Shown: positions 7,459 to 16,986, counted from the first letter of the stretch. The stretch is DNA of 64,000 nucleotides from Allocoprococcus sp004560705 (GCF_052065755.1 NZ_JBQHTK010000018.1:1-64000), one strand, 5' to 3'. The notes: generated by a model not told the origin, from the sequence alone. Made by a program: numbers and translations.

Positions 7459-8841
7459 ATGACCAATAACGGAAAAACTGTGGAGCAGGTGTTGTTCGAG
7501 AATACACCGGAGATTGAGAGACTTGCGGCGCTCTGTGAGAAGAGTAATGCGATTGACAAGGAGCTTTACACGGAATATGATGTGAAGCGTGGTCTTCGGG
7601 ATGTGAATGGGAAGGGTGTACTTGCCGGGCTTACGAATATTTCGGATGTCTGCGCAAAGAAGATCGTGAATGGCGAAGAAGTCCCTTGTGAAGGCAATCT
7701 CTATTATCGGGGGTATAATATCAAGGATCTTGTCAGAGGATTTCTGGAGGCAGGACACTTTGGATTTGAGGAAGTCGCATATCTTCTGCTCTTTGGAGAA
7801 CTTCCGAATGCTAAGCAGCTTGCGGAGTTTCATGAGATGCTGGTGGAGCGAAGAACCTTGCCGCCGACATTTGTCAGGGATGTTATTATGAAAGCCCCCA
7901 GTCGTGATATGATGAACAGCCTGTCGCGTTCGATTCTGAATTTGTATTCTTATGATGACAAGGCAGATGACACAAGCATTCCGAATGTCCTGAGACAGTG
8001 CTTGAATTTGATCAGCCAGTTCCCAATGCTGATGGTTTACGGCTATCATGCATATAATTATCGCATGGGTGATGACCTTTATATTTATGCACCGGAGCCG
8101 GATAAATCTGTAGCGGAGAATATCCTGATGATGCTGCGTGAGGACAGACAGTATACCGATCTGGAAGCGAAGCTTCTGGATATGGCACTTGTACTGCATA
8201 TGGATCATGGCGGCGGAAATAATTCGACATTTACGACGCACGTTGTGACTTCATCCGGAACGGATACCTATTCTACCGTGGCAGCGGCGATGGCTTCTCT
8301 GAAAGGCCCGAAGCATGGAGGTGCCAATATCAAAGTGACTCAGATGTTTGCCGATATGAAGAAAGAAGTAAAGGACTGGGACGATGATGATGAGGTGCGT
8401 GCATACCTGGAAGGCCTTTTGAACAAAGAGCGATTTGACAAGAAGGGTCTGATCTATGGAATGGGGCATGCGATTTACTCTGTTTCTGACCCGCGTGCAG
8501 ATATCTTTAAGAGCTTTGTAGAAAAGCTTGCTGTCGAGAAGGGGTGTCAAAAAGAATACAATCTGTATGCAAAAGTAGAAAAGATGGCGCCGGAGATCAT
8601 AGCACAGAAGAGAAAGATGTACAAAGGTGTAAATGCGAATGTGGACTTCTACAGTGGACTGGTATACAGTATGCTGGGAATTCCGGAGCAGCTTTACACA
8701 CCGATTTTCGCGACAGCACGTATAGTAGGCTGGAGTGCACATCGTCTGGAAGAGTTGAAAAATGTAGATAAGATCATTCGTCCGGCATATAAGCCTCTGG
8801 CACCGCACAGAGAGTATGTGAAGATGGAAGATAGATCATAG
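7459..8841 (+). CDS. gltA: Citrate/2-methylcitrate synthase
   Basis: Condenses oxaloacetate and acetyl-CoA to citrate (or propionyl-CoA to methylcitrate), entering the oxidative arm that supplies 2-oxoglutarate in fermentative Clostridia. The 460-residue length fits the form common in Lachnospiraceae. Active-site signatures include HMDHGGGNNSTFTTHVV, GPKHGGANIKV, YGMGHAIYSVSDPRA with catalytic His, and the C-terminal GWSAHRLEEL. ATG 7459 has AAGAAAGGGG upstream. It appears monocistronic, between its own promoter and the terminator at 8850. Substrate preference cannot be judged from sequence. Confidence 0.9.
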   Translation: MTNNGKTVEQVLFENTPEIERLAALCEKSNAIDKELYTEYDVKRGLRDVNGKGVLAGLTNISDVCAKKIVNGEEVPCEGNLYYRGYNIKDLVRGFLEAGHFGFEEVAYLLLFGELPNAKQLAEFHEMLVERRTLPPTFVRDVIMKAPSRDMMNSLSRSILNLYSYDDKADDTSIPNVLRQCLNLISQFPMLMVYGYHAYNYRMGDDLYIYAPEPDKSVAENILMMLREDRQYTDLEAKLLDMALVLHMDHGGGNNSTFTTHVVTSSGTDTYSTVAAAMASLKGPKHGGANIKVTQMFADMKKEVKDWDDDDEVRAYLEGLLNKERFDKKGLIYGMGHAIYSVSDPRADIFKSFVEKLAVEKGCQKEYNLYAKVEKMAPEIIAQKRKMYKGVNANVDFYSGLVYSMLGIPEQLYTPIFATARIVGWSAHRLEELKNVDKIIRPAYKPLAPHREYVKMEDRS

Positions 8842-8849
8842 TATATGAG

Positions 8850-8876
8850 AAGAGCAGTTGTTTAACTGCTCTTTTT
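8850..8876 (+). terminator. Rho-independent terminator after citrate synthase
   Basis: AGAGCAGTT pairs with AACTGCTCT around a short loop, followed by a run of T. Confidence 0.85.
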
Positions 8877-8913
8877 GCTTACCCAAAATATAGACGAAAA
8901 GTCAAGAAAAAGA

Positions 8914-8941
8914 TTGACATTTAGAAATATTGAAGTAAAAT
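8914..8941 (+). promoter_or_regulatory. Promoter of the marR-ABC exporter operon
   Basis: A consensus TTGACA (8914-8919) is followed after 16 bases by TAAAAT (8936-8941). It drives the MarR gene at 8994 and, through overlap, both exporter genes. Confidence 0.7.
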
Positions 8942-8944
8942 ATG

Positions 8945-8976
8945 TTTAGTATCGAACAATTCGAAAACGAACTAAA
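8945..8976. promoter_or_regulatory. Inverted repeat, likely MarR operator
   Basis: Just downstream of the -10 box, TTTAGT (8945-8950) mirrors ACTAAA (8971-8976). Inside these, TCGAA-CAA-TTCGA forms a perfect short dyad. The position, between promoter and ribosome site, fits an autoregulatory MarR operator. Function is inferred from position and symmetry only. Confidence 0.5.
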
Positions 8977-8993
8977 AGAAAGGCGGTAGTCGG

Positions 8994-9506
8994 ATGACAG
9001 AAAAGAAGCGGGATCAGGTCGGTCTGGTCCTCAAGCGGCTGGATCATATGATGCGCCGGAACCTGTCGATGCATGTGAAGGAAGCAGGAATCGATGAGAT
9101 TACACTGATGCACGGATGGATCATTCGGTATCTGTATGAGAACCGGGACCGCGATATTTTTCAAAAAGACATTGAAAAGCACTTTTCAGTAGGGCGTTCG
9201 TCTGTCACGAACGTTATTCAGTTGATGGAGAAAAAAGGATATCTTCGGAGAGAGTCGGTGGACTATGATGCCCGCCTTAAGAAAGTATTGCTCACAGAGA
9301 AAGGGATTTATACCCATGAAAAAATCGAAGGGATCATCAGTGGACTTAATGTCAGGACGCTGGAAGGAATCTCAGATGAAGAATTGGATGCCTTTTTTAT
9401 TGTTACTGAGAAATTAGAGAAAAATCTTATAAAACAAAAGGAACTTTTTATCAACAAGGAGGAGAGAGATGATTCAGACATTACTGAAAGAAGTAAAAGA
9501 ATTTAA
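8994..9506 (+). CDS. MarR family transcriptional regulator
   Basis: A 170-residue winged-helix repressor. The DNA-binding region spans about residues 45-100 (FQKDIEKHFSVGRSSVTNVI then MEKKGYLRRESVDYDARLKKVLLTEKG, the MarR wing with D-x-R). The long amphipathic C-terminal helix serves dimerisation. Start ATG 8994 has AAAGGCGG upstream. Its last 38 bases overlap the start of the first ABC exporter gene, so translation is coupled and it likely controls the exporter together with itself. The ligand is unknown; small aromatic drugs are typical for the family. Confidence 0.9.
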   Translation: MTEKKRDQVGLVLKRLDHMMRRNLSMHVKEAGIDEITLMHGWIIRYLYENRDRDIFQKDIEKHFSVGRSSVTNVIQLMEKKGYLRRESVDYDARLKKVLLTEKGIYTHEKIEGIISGLNVRTLEGISDEELDAFFIVTEKLEKNLIKQKELFINKEERDDSDITERSKRI

Positions 9507-11217
9507 AGCTGCATCAATCATAACGCCGATGTTCATGATTCTGGAAGTGCTCATGGAAATGATGATTCCGTATTTGATGGCTTCTATTATTGATGACGGA
9601 GTCAATGCCGGAGACATGGGACACATTTACAAAGTCGGAGCGGTGATGATCGTTGCAGCCTTTGTGGGGCTTTTTGCCGGAATTATGGGAGGAAGGTTCG
9701 GAGCGAAGGCTTCCACAGGATTTGCGAGAAATTTAAGAGAAGCGATGTTTCGCAATATCCAGACATTTTCATTTTCCAATATTGATAAGTTCAGCACAGC
9801 CGGGCTTGTGACAAGACTTACGACGGATGTGACAAATATCCAGAATTCCTATCAGATGGTACTCAGGATGTTTACACGTGCGCCTGCCAGCCTGATCTGT
9901 GCGATGGTGATGGCATTCCGTATTAACGCGCGCCTGGCTTCCATCTACCTGATTGCTGTAATTATTCTGGGAGGAATTTTGTTCTTTATCATGAGCAATG
10001 CAACCAAATATTTTCAGATGGCTTTTCCGAAATATGATGATATGAATGCTTCTGTGCAGGAAAATGTGTCAGCGATCCGGGTGGTAAAAGCTTATGTAAG
10101 AGAAGAAGAGGAAACACAAAAATTTAAGCGGACGAGTGAGAATATTTATAAGATCTTTAAAAAGGCTGAATGCAATCTGGTTTACAATTCACCGATCATG
10201 CAGTCTACCGTTTATACCTGTATTCTGCTGATCAGCTGGCTCGGTGCAAAAATGATCGTTTCTGATACATTGACCACCGGAGAATTGATGAGTCTTCTGA
10301 CATACTGTATGAATATTCTGATGAGTCTTATGATGCTGTCCATGGTTTTCGTTATGATTTCCATGAGTATGGCAAGTGCTAAACGTATTTCTGAAGTTCT
10401 AAGTGAGACCAGTGATCTGAAGAATCCGGAAGAACCGATTCATGAAGTGAAAGACGGTTCTATTGAATTCAGGAATGTGGATTTTTCTTATAGAAAAGAT
10501 GCGGGAGAGCCGGTGCTGAAAGATATCAATATCTGCATTCGCTCCGGTGAAACAATAGGAATTATCGGAGGGACGGGAAGTGCGAAAACTTCGCTTGTGA
10601 ATCTGGTAAGCCGTCTGTATGACGTGACGCAGGGAGAAGTGCTTGTAGGCGGAAGAAATGTTAAGGAATATGATATGGAATCCCTCCGTAATCAGGTTTC
10701 CGTCGTGCTGCAGAATAATGTACTGTTTTCGGGTACGATTCTGGATAATCTGCGTTGGGGTGATAAAAATGCGACTCGTGAAGAATGTGAGAGAGCCTGT
10801 CAGCTGGCGTGCGCCGATGAATTTATTCAGAGATTTCCAAAAGGATATGAGACACATATTGAACAGGGCGGAAATAACGTATCCGGCGGTCAGAAGCAGA
10901 GACTTTGTATCGCGAGGGCACTGCTTAAGAAACCGAAGATTCTGATCCTGGATGACAGTACCAGTGCGGTGGATACGGCAACCGATGCCAAAATCCGCAA
11001 AGCTTTTGCTGAGGAAATACCGGATACGACAAAACTGATTATTGCACAGAGAGTTTCAAGTGTGCAGAGTGCGGACAGGATCCTTGTCCTGAATGAAGGA
11101 AAAGTGGATGGATTCGGAACGCATGAAGAACTGCTTGCCGGAAATGAGATTTACCGTGAGGTATATGAATCTCAGACAAAAGGCGGCGGAGATTTTGATG
11201 AAAAGGCAGGTGAATAG
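9469..11217 (+). CDS. ABC exporter half-transporter, degenerate-site subunit
   Basis: A 582-residue fused membrane-ATPase half of a type IV (multidrug-like) ABC exporter. Six membrane helices fill about residues 15-300, followed by the ATPase: Walker A GGTGSAKTS, signature VSGGQKQRLCIARAL, Walker B ILILDDSTSAVD. The catalytic glutamate after Walker B is Asp here, marking the degenerate subunit of a heterodimer such as BmrC or TM287. The ribosome site AAGGAGGAG lies inside the end of marR. It pairs with the next gene, 3 bases downstream. Likely exports drugs, peptides or lipids; the cargo is not identifiable. Confidence 0.9.
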   Translation: MIQTLLKEVKEFKAASIITPMFMILEVLMEMMIPYLMASIIDDGVNAGDMGHIYKVGAVMIVAAFVGLFAGIMGGRFGAKASTGFARNLREAMFRNIQTFSFSNIDKFSTAGLVTRLTTDVTNIQNSYQMVLRMFTRAPASLICAMVMAFRINARLASIYLIAVIILGGILFFIMSNATKYFQMAFPKYDDMNASVQENVSAIRVVKAYVREEEETQKFKRTSENIYKIFKKAECNLVYNSPIMQSTVYTCILLISWLGAKMIVSDTLTTGELMSLLTYCMNILMSLMMLSMVFVMISMSMASAKRISEVLSETSDLKNPEEPIHEVKDGSIEFRNVDFSYRKDAGEPVLKDINICIRSGETIGIIGGTGSAKTSLVNLVSRLYDVTQGEVLVGGRNVKEYDMESLRNQVSVVLQNNVLFSGTILDNLRWGDKNATREECERACQLACADEFIQRFPKGYETHIEQGGNNVSGGQKQRLCIARALLKKPKILILDDSTSAVDTATDAKIRKAFAEEIPDTTKLIIAQRVSSVQSADRILVLNEGKVDGFGTHEELLAGNEIYREVYESQTKGGGDFDEKAGE

Positions 11218-11220
11218 AAG

Positions 11221-13128
11221 ATGGCAGGACCAATGAAGCCGGGAGCTCCAAGAGGAACAAAACCGAAGGTTAAGAATCCCGGGAAATTATTTATAAGACT
11301 GATGAAATATGTTCTCAAAAGCTATAAGATCCATTGTATTTTCGTGTTCTTATTCATTTGCGGAAGTGTGCTTGCAAATGTGCAGGGAACCATGTTTACC
11401 AAGAACCTGATCGATGACTACATTACGCCGTTTCTGCTTTCCGACACGCCGGATTTCGGACCGCTTGCACATGCGATTGGCAGAGTGGCCGTGTTCTATG
11501 CATTGGGAGTACTGTGTACCTATTTGTATAACCGGATCATGGTCAATGTAACGCAGGGAACGCTGCGGGATCTGCGAAATGATCTGTTTGAACACATGGA
11601 AAAACTGCCGATCAGGTATTTTGACTCTCATGCTCATGGAGATATCATGTCGGTCTATACGAACGACATCGACACGTTGAGACAGATGATCAGCCAGAGT
11701 ATTCCGCAGGTGATCAACAGTGGATTTACGATCATCAGTGTATTTGTCAGTATGCTGATCTTGAATATTCCGCTTACGATTGTGACCCTGGTTATGGTGG
11801 CGCTCATGATCAAAGCGTCCGGATTCGCGGCAGGCAAGAGTGGAAAATATTTCATGGAACAGCAGGTGAATCTTGGAAAGGTTAACGGATATATTGAGGA
11901 AATGATGAATGGACAGAAGGTTGTCAAAGTCTTCTGCCATGAAGAGGAAAATGAAGAACGATTCAAAGAACTGAACGATAAGCTCTTTGAGAGTGCAGAC
12001 AGAGCCAATACCTTTGCCAATGTGTTAGGACCGATCAACGCACAGCTTGGAAATGTGAGCTATGTAATCTGCGCGATTGTGGGAGGTATTCTTGCGCTGA
12101 ATCATGTAGGCGGATTTACACTCGGCGGACTTGCAAGTTTCCTGACTTTTAATAAGAGCTTCAGTATGCCGATTAACCAGATCAGTAACCAGCTCAATGC
12201 GGTTGTTATGGCAATGGCCGGTGCAGAGAGAATTTTCCGGATGATTGATGAACCGATTGAGAAGGATGAAGGTTATGTTACGCTGGTCAATGCAAAAGAA
12301 GAAGACGGAAAGCTTGTAGAGAGTGCGGAGCGTACCGGAAGATGGGCATGGAAACATACGCATCAGGCAGACGGAACTACAGATTATGTAGAAGTGAAAG
12401 GTCATGTAGTCTTCAACGGAGTTGATTTTGGATATACAGACGAGAAGATCGTTCTTCACGATGTGAAACTTTATGCGGAACCGGGACAGAAGATCGCATT
12501 CGTAGGATCTACCGGAGCAGGAAAGACGACGATCACCAATCTGATCAACCGTTTCTATGATATTCAGGACGGAAAGATCCGGTATGACGGCATCAATATT
12601 AACAAGATCAAGAAACCGGATTTGAGAAGGTCGTTGGGAATCGTACTTCAGGATACACACTTATTTACCGGAACGGTCAAAGAAAACATTCGTTACGGGA
12701 AACTGGATGCGACCGATGAAGAGGTCATTGCAGCGGCAAAGCTTGCCAATGCAGACGGATTTATCCGAAGACTCCCGCAGGGGTATGATACCATGCTTCA
12801 CGGAGATGGGGCAAACTTAAGTCAGGGTCAGAGACAGCTTCTTGCGATTGCCCGGGCAGCGATCGCAGATCCACCTGTACTAATTCTTGATGAGGCGACC
12901 AGCTCGATCGATACAAGAACCGAGCGAATCGTTCAGGACGGTATGGATAAACTGATGCACGGACGTACCACATTTGTCATCGCTCACAGATTGTCAACGG
13001 TACGGAATTCAGACTGTATCATGGTTCTCGAACAGGGAAGAATTATTGAGCGGGGAACGCACGAACAGCTTATGGAGGAAAAAGGAAAGTATTATCAGCT
13101 TTATACCGGGAATGCAATCAGCGCGTAA
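11221..13128 (+). CDS. ABC exporter half-transporter, catalytic subunit
   Basis: A 635-residue fused membrane-ATPase half, partner of the preceding gene. It has a Pro/Gly-rich N-terminus, six helices, and an extended segment around residues 350-395 linking to the ATPase. Walker A is GSTGAGKTT, and Walker B is VLILDEATSSID with the intact catalytic Glu. The signature reads LSQGQRQLLAIARA, with Gln in place of the usual second residue Gly, a normal variant. This consensus/degenerate pairing supports a heterodimeric exporter. The two genes are 3 bases apart and under MarR control. Confidence 0.9.
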   Translation: MAGPMKPGAPRGTKPKVKNPGKLFIRLMKYVLKSYKIHCIFVFLFICGSVLANVQGTMFTKNLIDDYITPFLLSDTPDFGPLAHAIGRVAVFYALGVLCTYLYNRIMVNVTQGTLRDLRNDLFEHMEKLPIRYFDSHAHGDIMSVYTNDIDTLRQMISQSIPQVINSGFTIISVFVSMLILNIPLTIVTLVMVALMIKASGFAAGKSGKYFMEQQVNLGKVNGYIEEMMNGQKVVKVFCHEEENEERFKELNDKLFESADRANTFANVLGPINAQLGNVSYVICAIVGGILALNHVGGFTLGGLASFLTFNKSFSMPINQISNQLNAVVMAMAGAERIFRMIDEPIEKDEGYVTLVNAKEEDGKLVESAERTGRWAWKHTHQADGTTDYVEVKGHVVFNGVDFGYTDEKIVLHDVKLYAEPGQKIAFVGSTGAGKTTITNLINRFYDIQDGKIRYDGININKIKKPDLRRSLGIVLQDTHLFTGTVKENIRYGKLDATDEEVIAAAKLANADGFIRRLPQGYDTMLHGDGANLSQGQRQLLAIARAAIADPPVLILDEATSSIDTRTERIVQDGMDKLMHGRTTFVIAHRLSTVRNSDCIMVLEQGRIIERGTHEQLMEEKGKYYQLYTGNAISA

Positions 13129-13149
13129 ATGAAAAATATGGAATTTATG

Positions 13150-13190
13150 TCAGGGGATGTGCCCTTCGGAAACGAAGAGACATCCCCTGA
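13150..13190 (+). other. Strong composite RNA hairpin after the exporter genes
   Basis: TCAGGGGATGT (13150-13160) pairs with ACATCCCCTGA (13180-13190). Within the loop, CTTCG pairs with CGAAG around a GAAA tetraloop. No T-tract follows, so it is not a classic terminator. It may stabilise the 3' end of the exporter mRNA or be a leader structure. The rest of the 13129-13412 gap holds no convincing gene. Confidence 0.6.
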
Positions 13191-13362
13191 TGTCGTATCC
13201 GGGCACCCGATAAAACAGATTGCTTTTTCCTGTGCAATACCATATACTTTTATTTGTATGAGAGCGAAAAGAACTGGCCGGTGCTCGTTGTATATGCGTG
13301 TACCTGTCTGGACGAAGTGGGCAAGATCCCATGGGTGATGTATCACTATCGTAAATACATAT

Positions 13363-13380
13363 GGGTCAAGGACTTGACCC
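13363..13380. promoter_or_regulatory. Perfect 18-base dyad upstream of the M20 peptidase gene
   Basis: GGGTCAAG-GA-CTTGACCC is a perfect inverted repeat ending 33 bases before the ATG. Its length and arm spacing resemble MerR-family operators, but no such regulator is adjacent. Alternatively it is a small hairpin in the leader. Confidence 0.4.
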
Positions 13381-13412
13381 GTGAGCTTTAAAAAAGAAGG
13401 AGGAAGAAAAAT

Positions 13413-14849
13413 ATGATGATTATTGGAGTGATTCTGGCGGCTCTTGCAGTGCTGATTCTCATTGTAGTGCTCCGCGCGGTCATGCTGAAGCCGACTGAAG
13501 CAAAGGAAGCAAAAGTGAAGCTTGATACGAGTCAGCGGAGTGTGGAATACGGAAAACGTCTGGCAAAAATGATTCAGAAAGAGACGATCTCCTGTTTGAA
13601 TCAGGAAGACAGAAGCGAGTTCTATGAATTTCATGAGGTTTTGGAAGAATTATTTCCGAACGTGCATAAGAACTGTGAGAAGCACGTATTTAACGGAAGC
13701 CTGCTCTTTAAATGGAGCGGAAAAAGCAGTCAAAACCCGATTCTTTTTATGAGCCACCAGGATGTGGTAGAAGCAGGCGGAACTTGGGAACATGCCCCTT
13801 TCAGTGGTGACATCGACGAAGAAGGAAGAGTATGGGGAAGAGGAACGGTGGATACCAAAGGAAGCCTTTTCTGCATCTTCACGGCGATCGAAGAACTGAT
13901 CGGAGAAGGATATCAGCCGGAAGTAGATGTCTATATCGGAAGCAGCTGTACTGAAGAGTGGAGCGGTGACGGAGCTCCGGCTACCGTTGAATATCTGAAA
14001 GAACAGGGAATCGAACTTGCGCTGGTACTGGATGAAGGCGGCATGATTATCGAAGAGCCGATCGGTGGAGTCAAAGGAACCTATGGCATGGTCGGCGTTG
14101 TGGAAAAAGGATATGGGGATGTCAAATTCACGGCCAGAAGCAACGGAGGACACGCGAGCGCACCGAAGAAGAATTCTCCGCTTGTTCGTCTCGGAAAATT
14201 TATGGTAGATGTAGAAAAACACAGCCCGTTCGTGAACAAATTCACACCGACACTGGATGAAATGTTCCGGCGCTGCGCTCCGAATATGGATTTTGGAATG
14301 AAAGTAATCTTTGCCAATATGTGGCTGTTCAAGCCGCTTCTGGAGAAATTACTTCCATCTATCAACTCCGTGGCAGGCGCGATGATCCACACGACACTCG
14401 CATTCACCACGGCAAAAGGATCCGATGGCCTGAACGTACTCCCCCAGGAGGCCTATGTGACCGGCAATATGCGTTTCAGCCATCACCAGCCAAATGAAGA
14501 GAGCATCAAAGCCGTGAGTGAAATCGCAAAGAAATATGATATCGAGACAGAAATCATCTGCCAGGATCCGCCATGCCCGATCGTAGATTATAACAGCAAT
14601 GCATTCCGTCTTGTAGAAGAAACAGCAAAAGAAATGTATCCGGGAATCGGTATCTGCCCGTATATCATGACCGGCGGAACCGACGCAAAATACTATTCCG
14701 AAGTCAGCAAAAACTGTATCCGCTTTGCGCCGCTGTACAGCGATGGGCAGCAGTACGGAAGCATTCATGCGTTGAACGAGAATATTTATCAGGGGACACT
14801 TCCGATGGGAGTTGACTTTTATAAGAATGTGGTGAAGAAGAGTCGGTAG
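13413..14849 (+). CDS. M20 family metallopeptidase (carboxypeptidase S-like), membrane-anchored
   Basis: A 478-residue zinc exopeptidase of the M20/M28-like superfamily. Residues 2-25 form a single membrane helix, suggesting anchoring at the membrane. Metal-site motifs appear in order: FMSHQDVV (His, Asp), GRGTVDTKG (bridging Asp), CTEEWSGDG (catalytic Glu-Glu), VLDEGG and GGTDAKYY. NGGHASAPKKNSP marks the dimerisation lid. The ribosome site AAGGAGG precedes ATG 13413. It resembles the Cps1/PM20D1-type carboxypeptidases acting on dipeptides or N-acyl amino acids. It appears to be separately transcribed from the exporter. Confidence 0.85.
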   Translation: MMIIGVILAALAVLILIVVLRAVMLKPTEAKEAKVKLDTSQRSVEYGKRLAKMIQKETISCLNQEDRSEFYEFHEVLEELFPNVHKNCEKHVFNGSLLFKWSGKSSQNPILFMSHQDVVEAGGTWEHAPFSGDIDEEGRVWGRGTVDTKGSLFCIFTAIEELIGEGYQPEVDVYIGSSCTEEWSGDGAPATVEYLKEQGIELALVLDEGGMIIEEPIGGVKGTYGMVGVVEKGYGDVKFTARSNGGHASAPKKNSPLVRLGKFMVDVEKHSPFVNKFTPTLDEMFRRCAPNMDFGMKVIFANMWLFKPLLEKLLPSINSVAGAMIHTTLAFTTAKGSDGLNVLPQEAYVTGNMRFSHHQPNEESIKAVSEIAKKYDIETEIICQDPPCPIVDYNSNAFRLVEETAKEMYPGIGICPYIMTGGTDAKYYSEVSKNCIRFAPLYSDGQQYGSIHALNENIYQGTLPMGVDFYKNVVKKSR

Positions 14850-14883
14850 TCATCCCTTGATGAAATAAGAGGTAATTGGATCT

Positions 14884-15897
14884 ATGGAACCATACTATTA
14901 CAACAAGATGACAAAACAGCAGCAGGCGGCATACCATGCAATCCTTCAGGGGGTGCTTGCAATTTCAGATGAATTTCAGATTCCCCGACTAGAAGCAGAA
15001 GACCTTTACAACGTGTTCTTCCGCCTTCGCCTCGACCACCCGGAAATATTCTGGGTGCCCGGCTATAAATACAAATATTATCCGGATTCACCCAATCTCA
15101 TATTTGTCCCGGAGTATCTGTTCGAAAAAGGGAAAATTAAAGAGCATCAGAAAGCCATGAAGGCGAGAGTTGACAAATTAGTACGCCCGGCAATGAATTT
15201 GCCCGAGTGGGACAAAGAGAAATACATACACGATTTTATCTGTGAAAATATACATTATGATAAGCTGAAAAAGCCATATTCCCATGAAATCATCGGTCCG
15301 CTTGGACAAGGTGTCGGGGTATGTGAGGGTATTGCAAAGTCAGTAAAGATTTTGTGTGATGCACTGGGAATCTGGTGCATCATTACAGTCTGCGGCAACA
15401 ACCCGGATAAGGGGATTAAATATCGCCATACATGGAATATTGTGAAAATCGGTGGAAAATATTATCATCTGGATGCAACGTTTGATAATACGCTTGGAAA
15501 GGATGAAGTGCGTTACGATTATTTCAACCTGGATGATAAAAGTATCTTTCGGGATCATGAGCCTTTGATCGTACCGGCACCGGCCTGTATAGATGGGGAT
15601 CATTTTTATTATAAAGAAAAGAAATTATCATTTACCAAAAAGGAAGAGGTATATAAGAGAGCGCTTCAGGCGGCGAAGAAAGGGAAAATGTTCACATTCC
15701 ACTGGCGAGGAGGATATTTGACGAAAACGGTACTCGAAGAACTGTTGGAGTTGATCCAAAAGGCAGGAGAAGAGAAAGGAAAACGAGCAAAGATCAGCCT
15801 GAACTGGTCACAGGCAGTCATCCGATTCGCGTTTACGGAAAAAATTGGTCAGGCGGAAGTTGTGGTGGAAGAAGCAAATGAAGGAGAACTGGAATAG
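14884..15897 (+). CDS. Transglutaminase-like cysteine protease superfamily protein
   Basis: A 337-residue protein with a transglutaminase-like core near residues 120-220. The catalytic triad is visible as GVGVCEGIAKS (Cys), RHTWNIVK (His) and YHLDATFDN (Asp). No signal peptide is present, so it probably acts in the cytoplasm, perhaps as a protease or peptidoglycan-peptide enzyme. The N-terminal 120 and C-terminal 100 residues are not recognised. It shares a stop/start overlap with the following gene, so the two are translationally coupled and probably act together. Confidence 0.75.
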   Translation: MEPYYYNKMTKQQQAAYHAILQGVLAISDEFQIPRLEAEDLYNVFFRLRLDHPEIFWVPGYKYKYYPDSPNLIFVPEYLFEKGKIKEHQKAMKARVDKLVRPAMNLPEWDKEKYIHDFICENIHYDKLKKPYSHEIIGPLGQGVGVCEGIAKSVKILCDALGIWCIITVCGNNPDKGIKYRHTWNIVKIGGKYYHLDATFDNTLGKDEVRYDYFNLDDKSIFRDHEPLIVPAPACIDGDHFYYKEKKLSFTKKEEVYKRALQAAKKGKMFTFHWRGGYLTKTVLEELLELIQKAGEEKGKRAKISLNWSQAVIRFAFTEKIGQAEVVVEEANEGELE

Positions 15898-16844
15898 TGG
15901 ATGCATTAGCTATGCTGCAGGAACTTCTGGAACAGGATCAATTTGAACTGGTGTTTCGGGAAAAGCAAGAAAAGGCAGACAAGGACATTCGTCTTGTTTA
16001 TTTGATGAATGATGCGGTGGAGAGCTTTCTGGTGTTTAAAAATGCAAGGATGACCGGGGAGTACCGGAAAGACTATGAAGGAGAGCTGGAAGCCTCCATC
16101 AGCCATAATGGTAAGGAGTATATTTTGATTGTACGCCAGGGAAATTCAGTGGTCACTCTGTTTTTTGATGATATATTTCCAGAGGTACATCTTTATGATT
16201 ATGGAGAAATCGGACATTTCTGGGTACAGGGATACGAATATCTCAGACAGCTGGAGTATCGGATCGCAATCTTAAGAGATAAATTGTATTATCTGGGGGA
16301 GGAATTCTGCACGCCCAAGGAGCGAGAATTAGCTGCATTGTCGGAATTCCCGCCGTTGAATTATTGCTGTTATCCGGCGGTTCCGAATCAATATATTGTA
16401 CCGAGAGAAGATGGATGGAGACCATCCGAAGAGGCAATCACGGTGATGGAAGAATTGGCCGGCAAGGTGAATGATAAGCGAATGAAGCGGATCCTCAGAT
16501 TCTATCGAAGATATCCTCTTTCGATGGTGGCTAAAGAGATCGCACGAATGCTGCACCGGAATGCGCATGCAGAATTGGTGGATTTATTAAATAAGAGATT
16601 AAAAGAAGAATCTGCAGTATATCCGAGGCGCTCATTCGGAGAAGAAGATCAAAAATATATGGCGTTGATTGAGAAGGTGAAAAAGAGGCAGGAAGAACTG
16701 AAACTTCAGGGACAGGAATCTGTGCTTCTCCGAGAAGAACCTTTTGTGAATGTGAAAGACGGGATTAATTTTCAGGTACATTTGATGATCTGGGAGAAGG
16801 GGATCGTGAATAGGAAAGTGGTAGTGGAGAGTTATGAATTATAA
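15897..16844 (+). CDS. Uncharacterised protein coupled to the transglutaminase-like gene
   Basis: A 315-residue soluble protein. It starts at GTG 15897, overlapping the stop of the previous gene by one base, with AAGGAG 12 bases upstream. It has a beta-rich first half with FFDDIFPEVHLYDYGEIGHFWVQ and a basic helical second half. It may belong to one of the Clostridia-only domains of unknown function (DUF3878-like), but I am not sure. No catalytic motif is apparent. Coupling implies a partnership with the transglutaminase-like protein. Confidence 0.65.
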   Translation: MDALAMLQELLEQDQFELVFREKQEKADKDIRLVYLMNDAVESFLVFKNARMTGEYRKDYEGELEASISHNGKEYILIVRQGNSVVTLFFDDIFPEVHLYDYGEIGHFWVQGYEYLRQLEYRIAILRDKLYYLGEEFCTPKERELAALSEFPPLNYCCYPAVPNQYIVPREDGWRPSEEAITVMEELAGKVNDKRMKRILRFYRRYPLSMVAKEIARMLHRNAHAELVDLLNKRLKEESAVYPRRSFGEEDQKYMALIEKVKKRQEELKLQGQESVLLREEPFVNVKDGINFQVHLMIWEKGIVNRKVVVESYEL

Positions 16845-16956
16845 TGGGCAAGTGTTAGGAAAACGATTGTGGTGATATGAGTGAGTGTCTATGTACCCGT
16901 CCCCTAGTCGCTTATAGAAAAAAACAATAAAAATGTCGAAATATCAAGTTAATCAA

Positions 16957-16986
16957 TTGGACTTCTGCCCCGAAAAACGATAAAAT
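16957..16986 (+). promoter_or_regulatory. Promoter of the tetR-type gene
   Basis: TTGGAC (16957-16962), an 18-base spacer and TAAAAT (16981-16986) lie 27 bases before the ATG of the regulator. Confidence 0.5.

Noticed and set aside
13150..13190. Known riboswitch class
   Set aside because: No match to a riboswitch core I know; the structure is a single extended hairpin.
13129..13338. Short ORF after the exporter genes
   Set aside because: It runs through the strong hairpin, has no ribosome site and its composition is unlike a protein.
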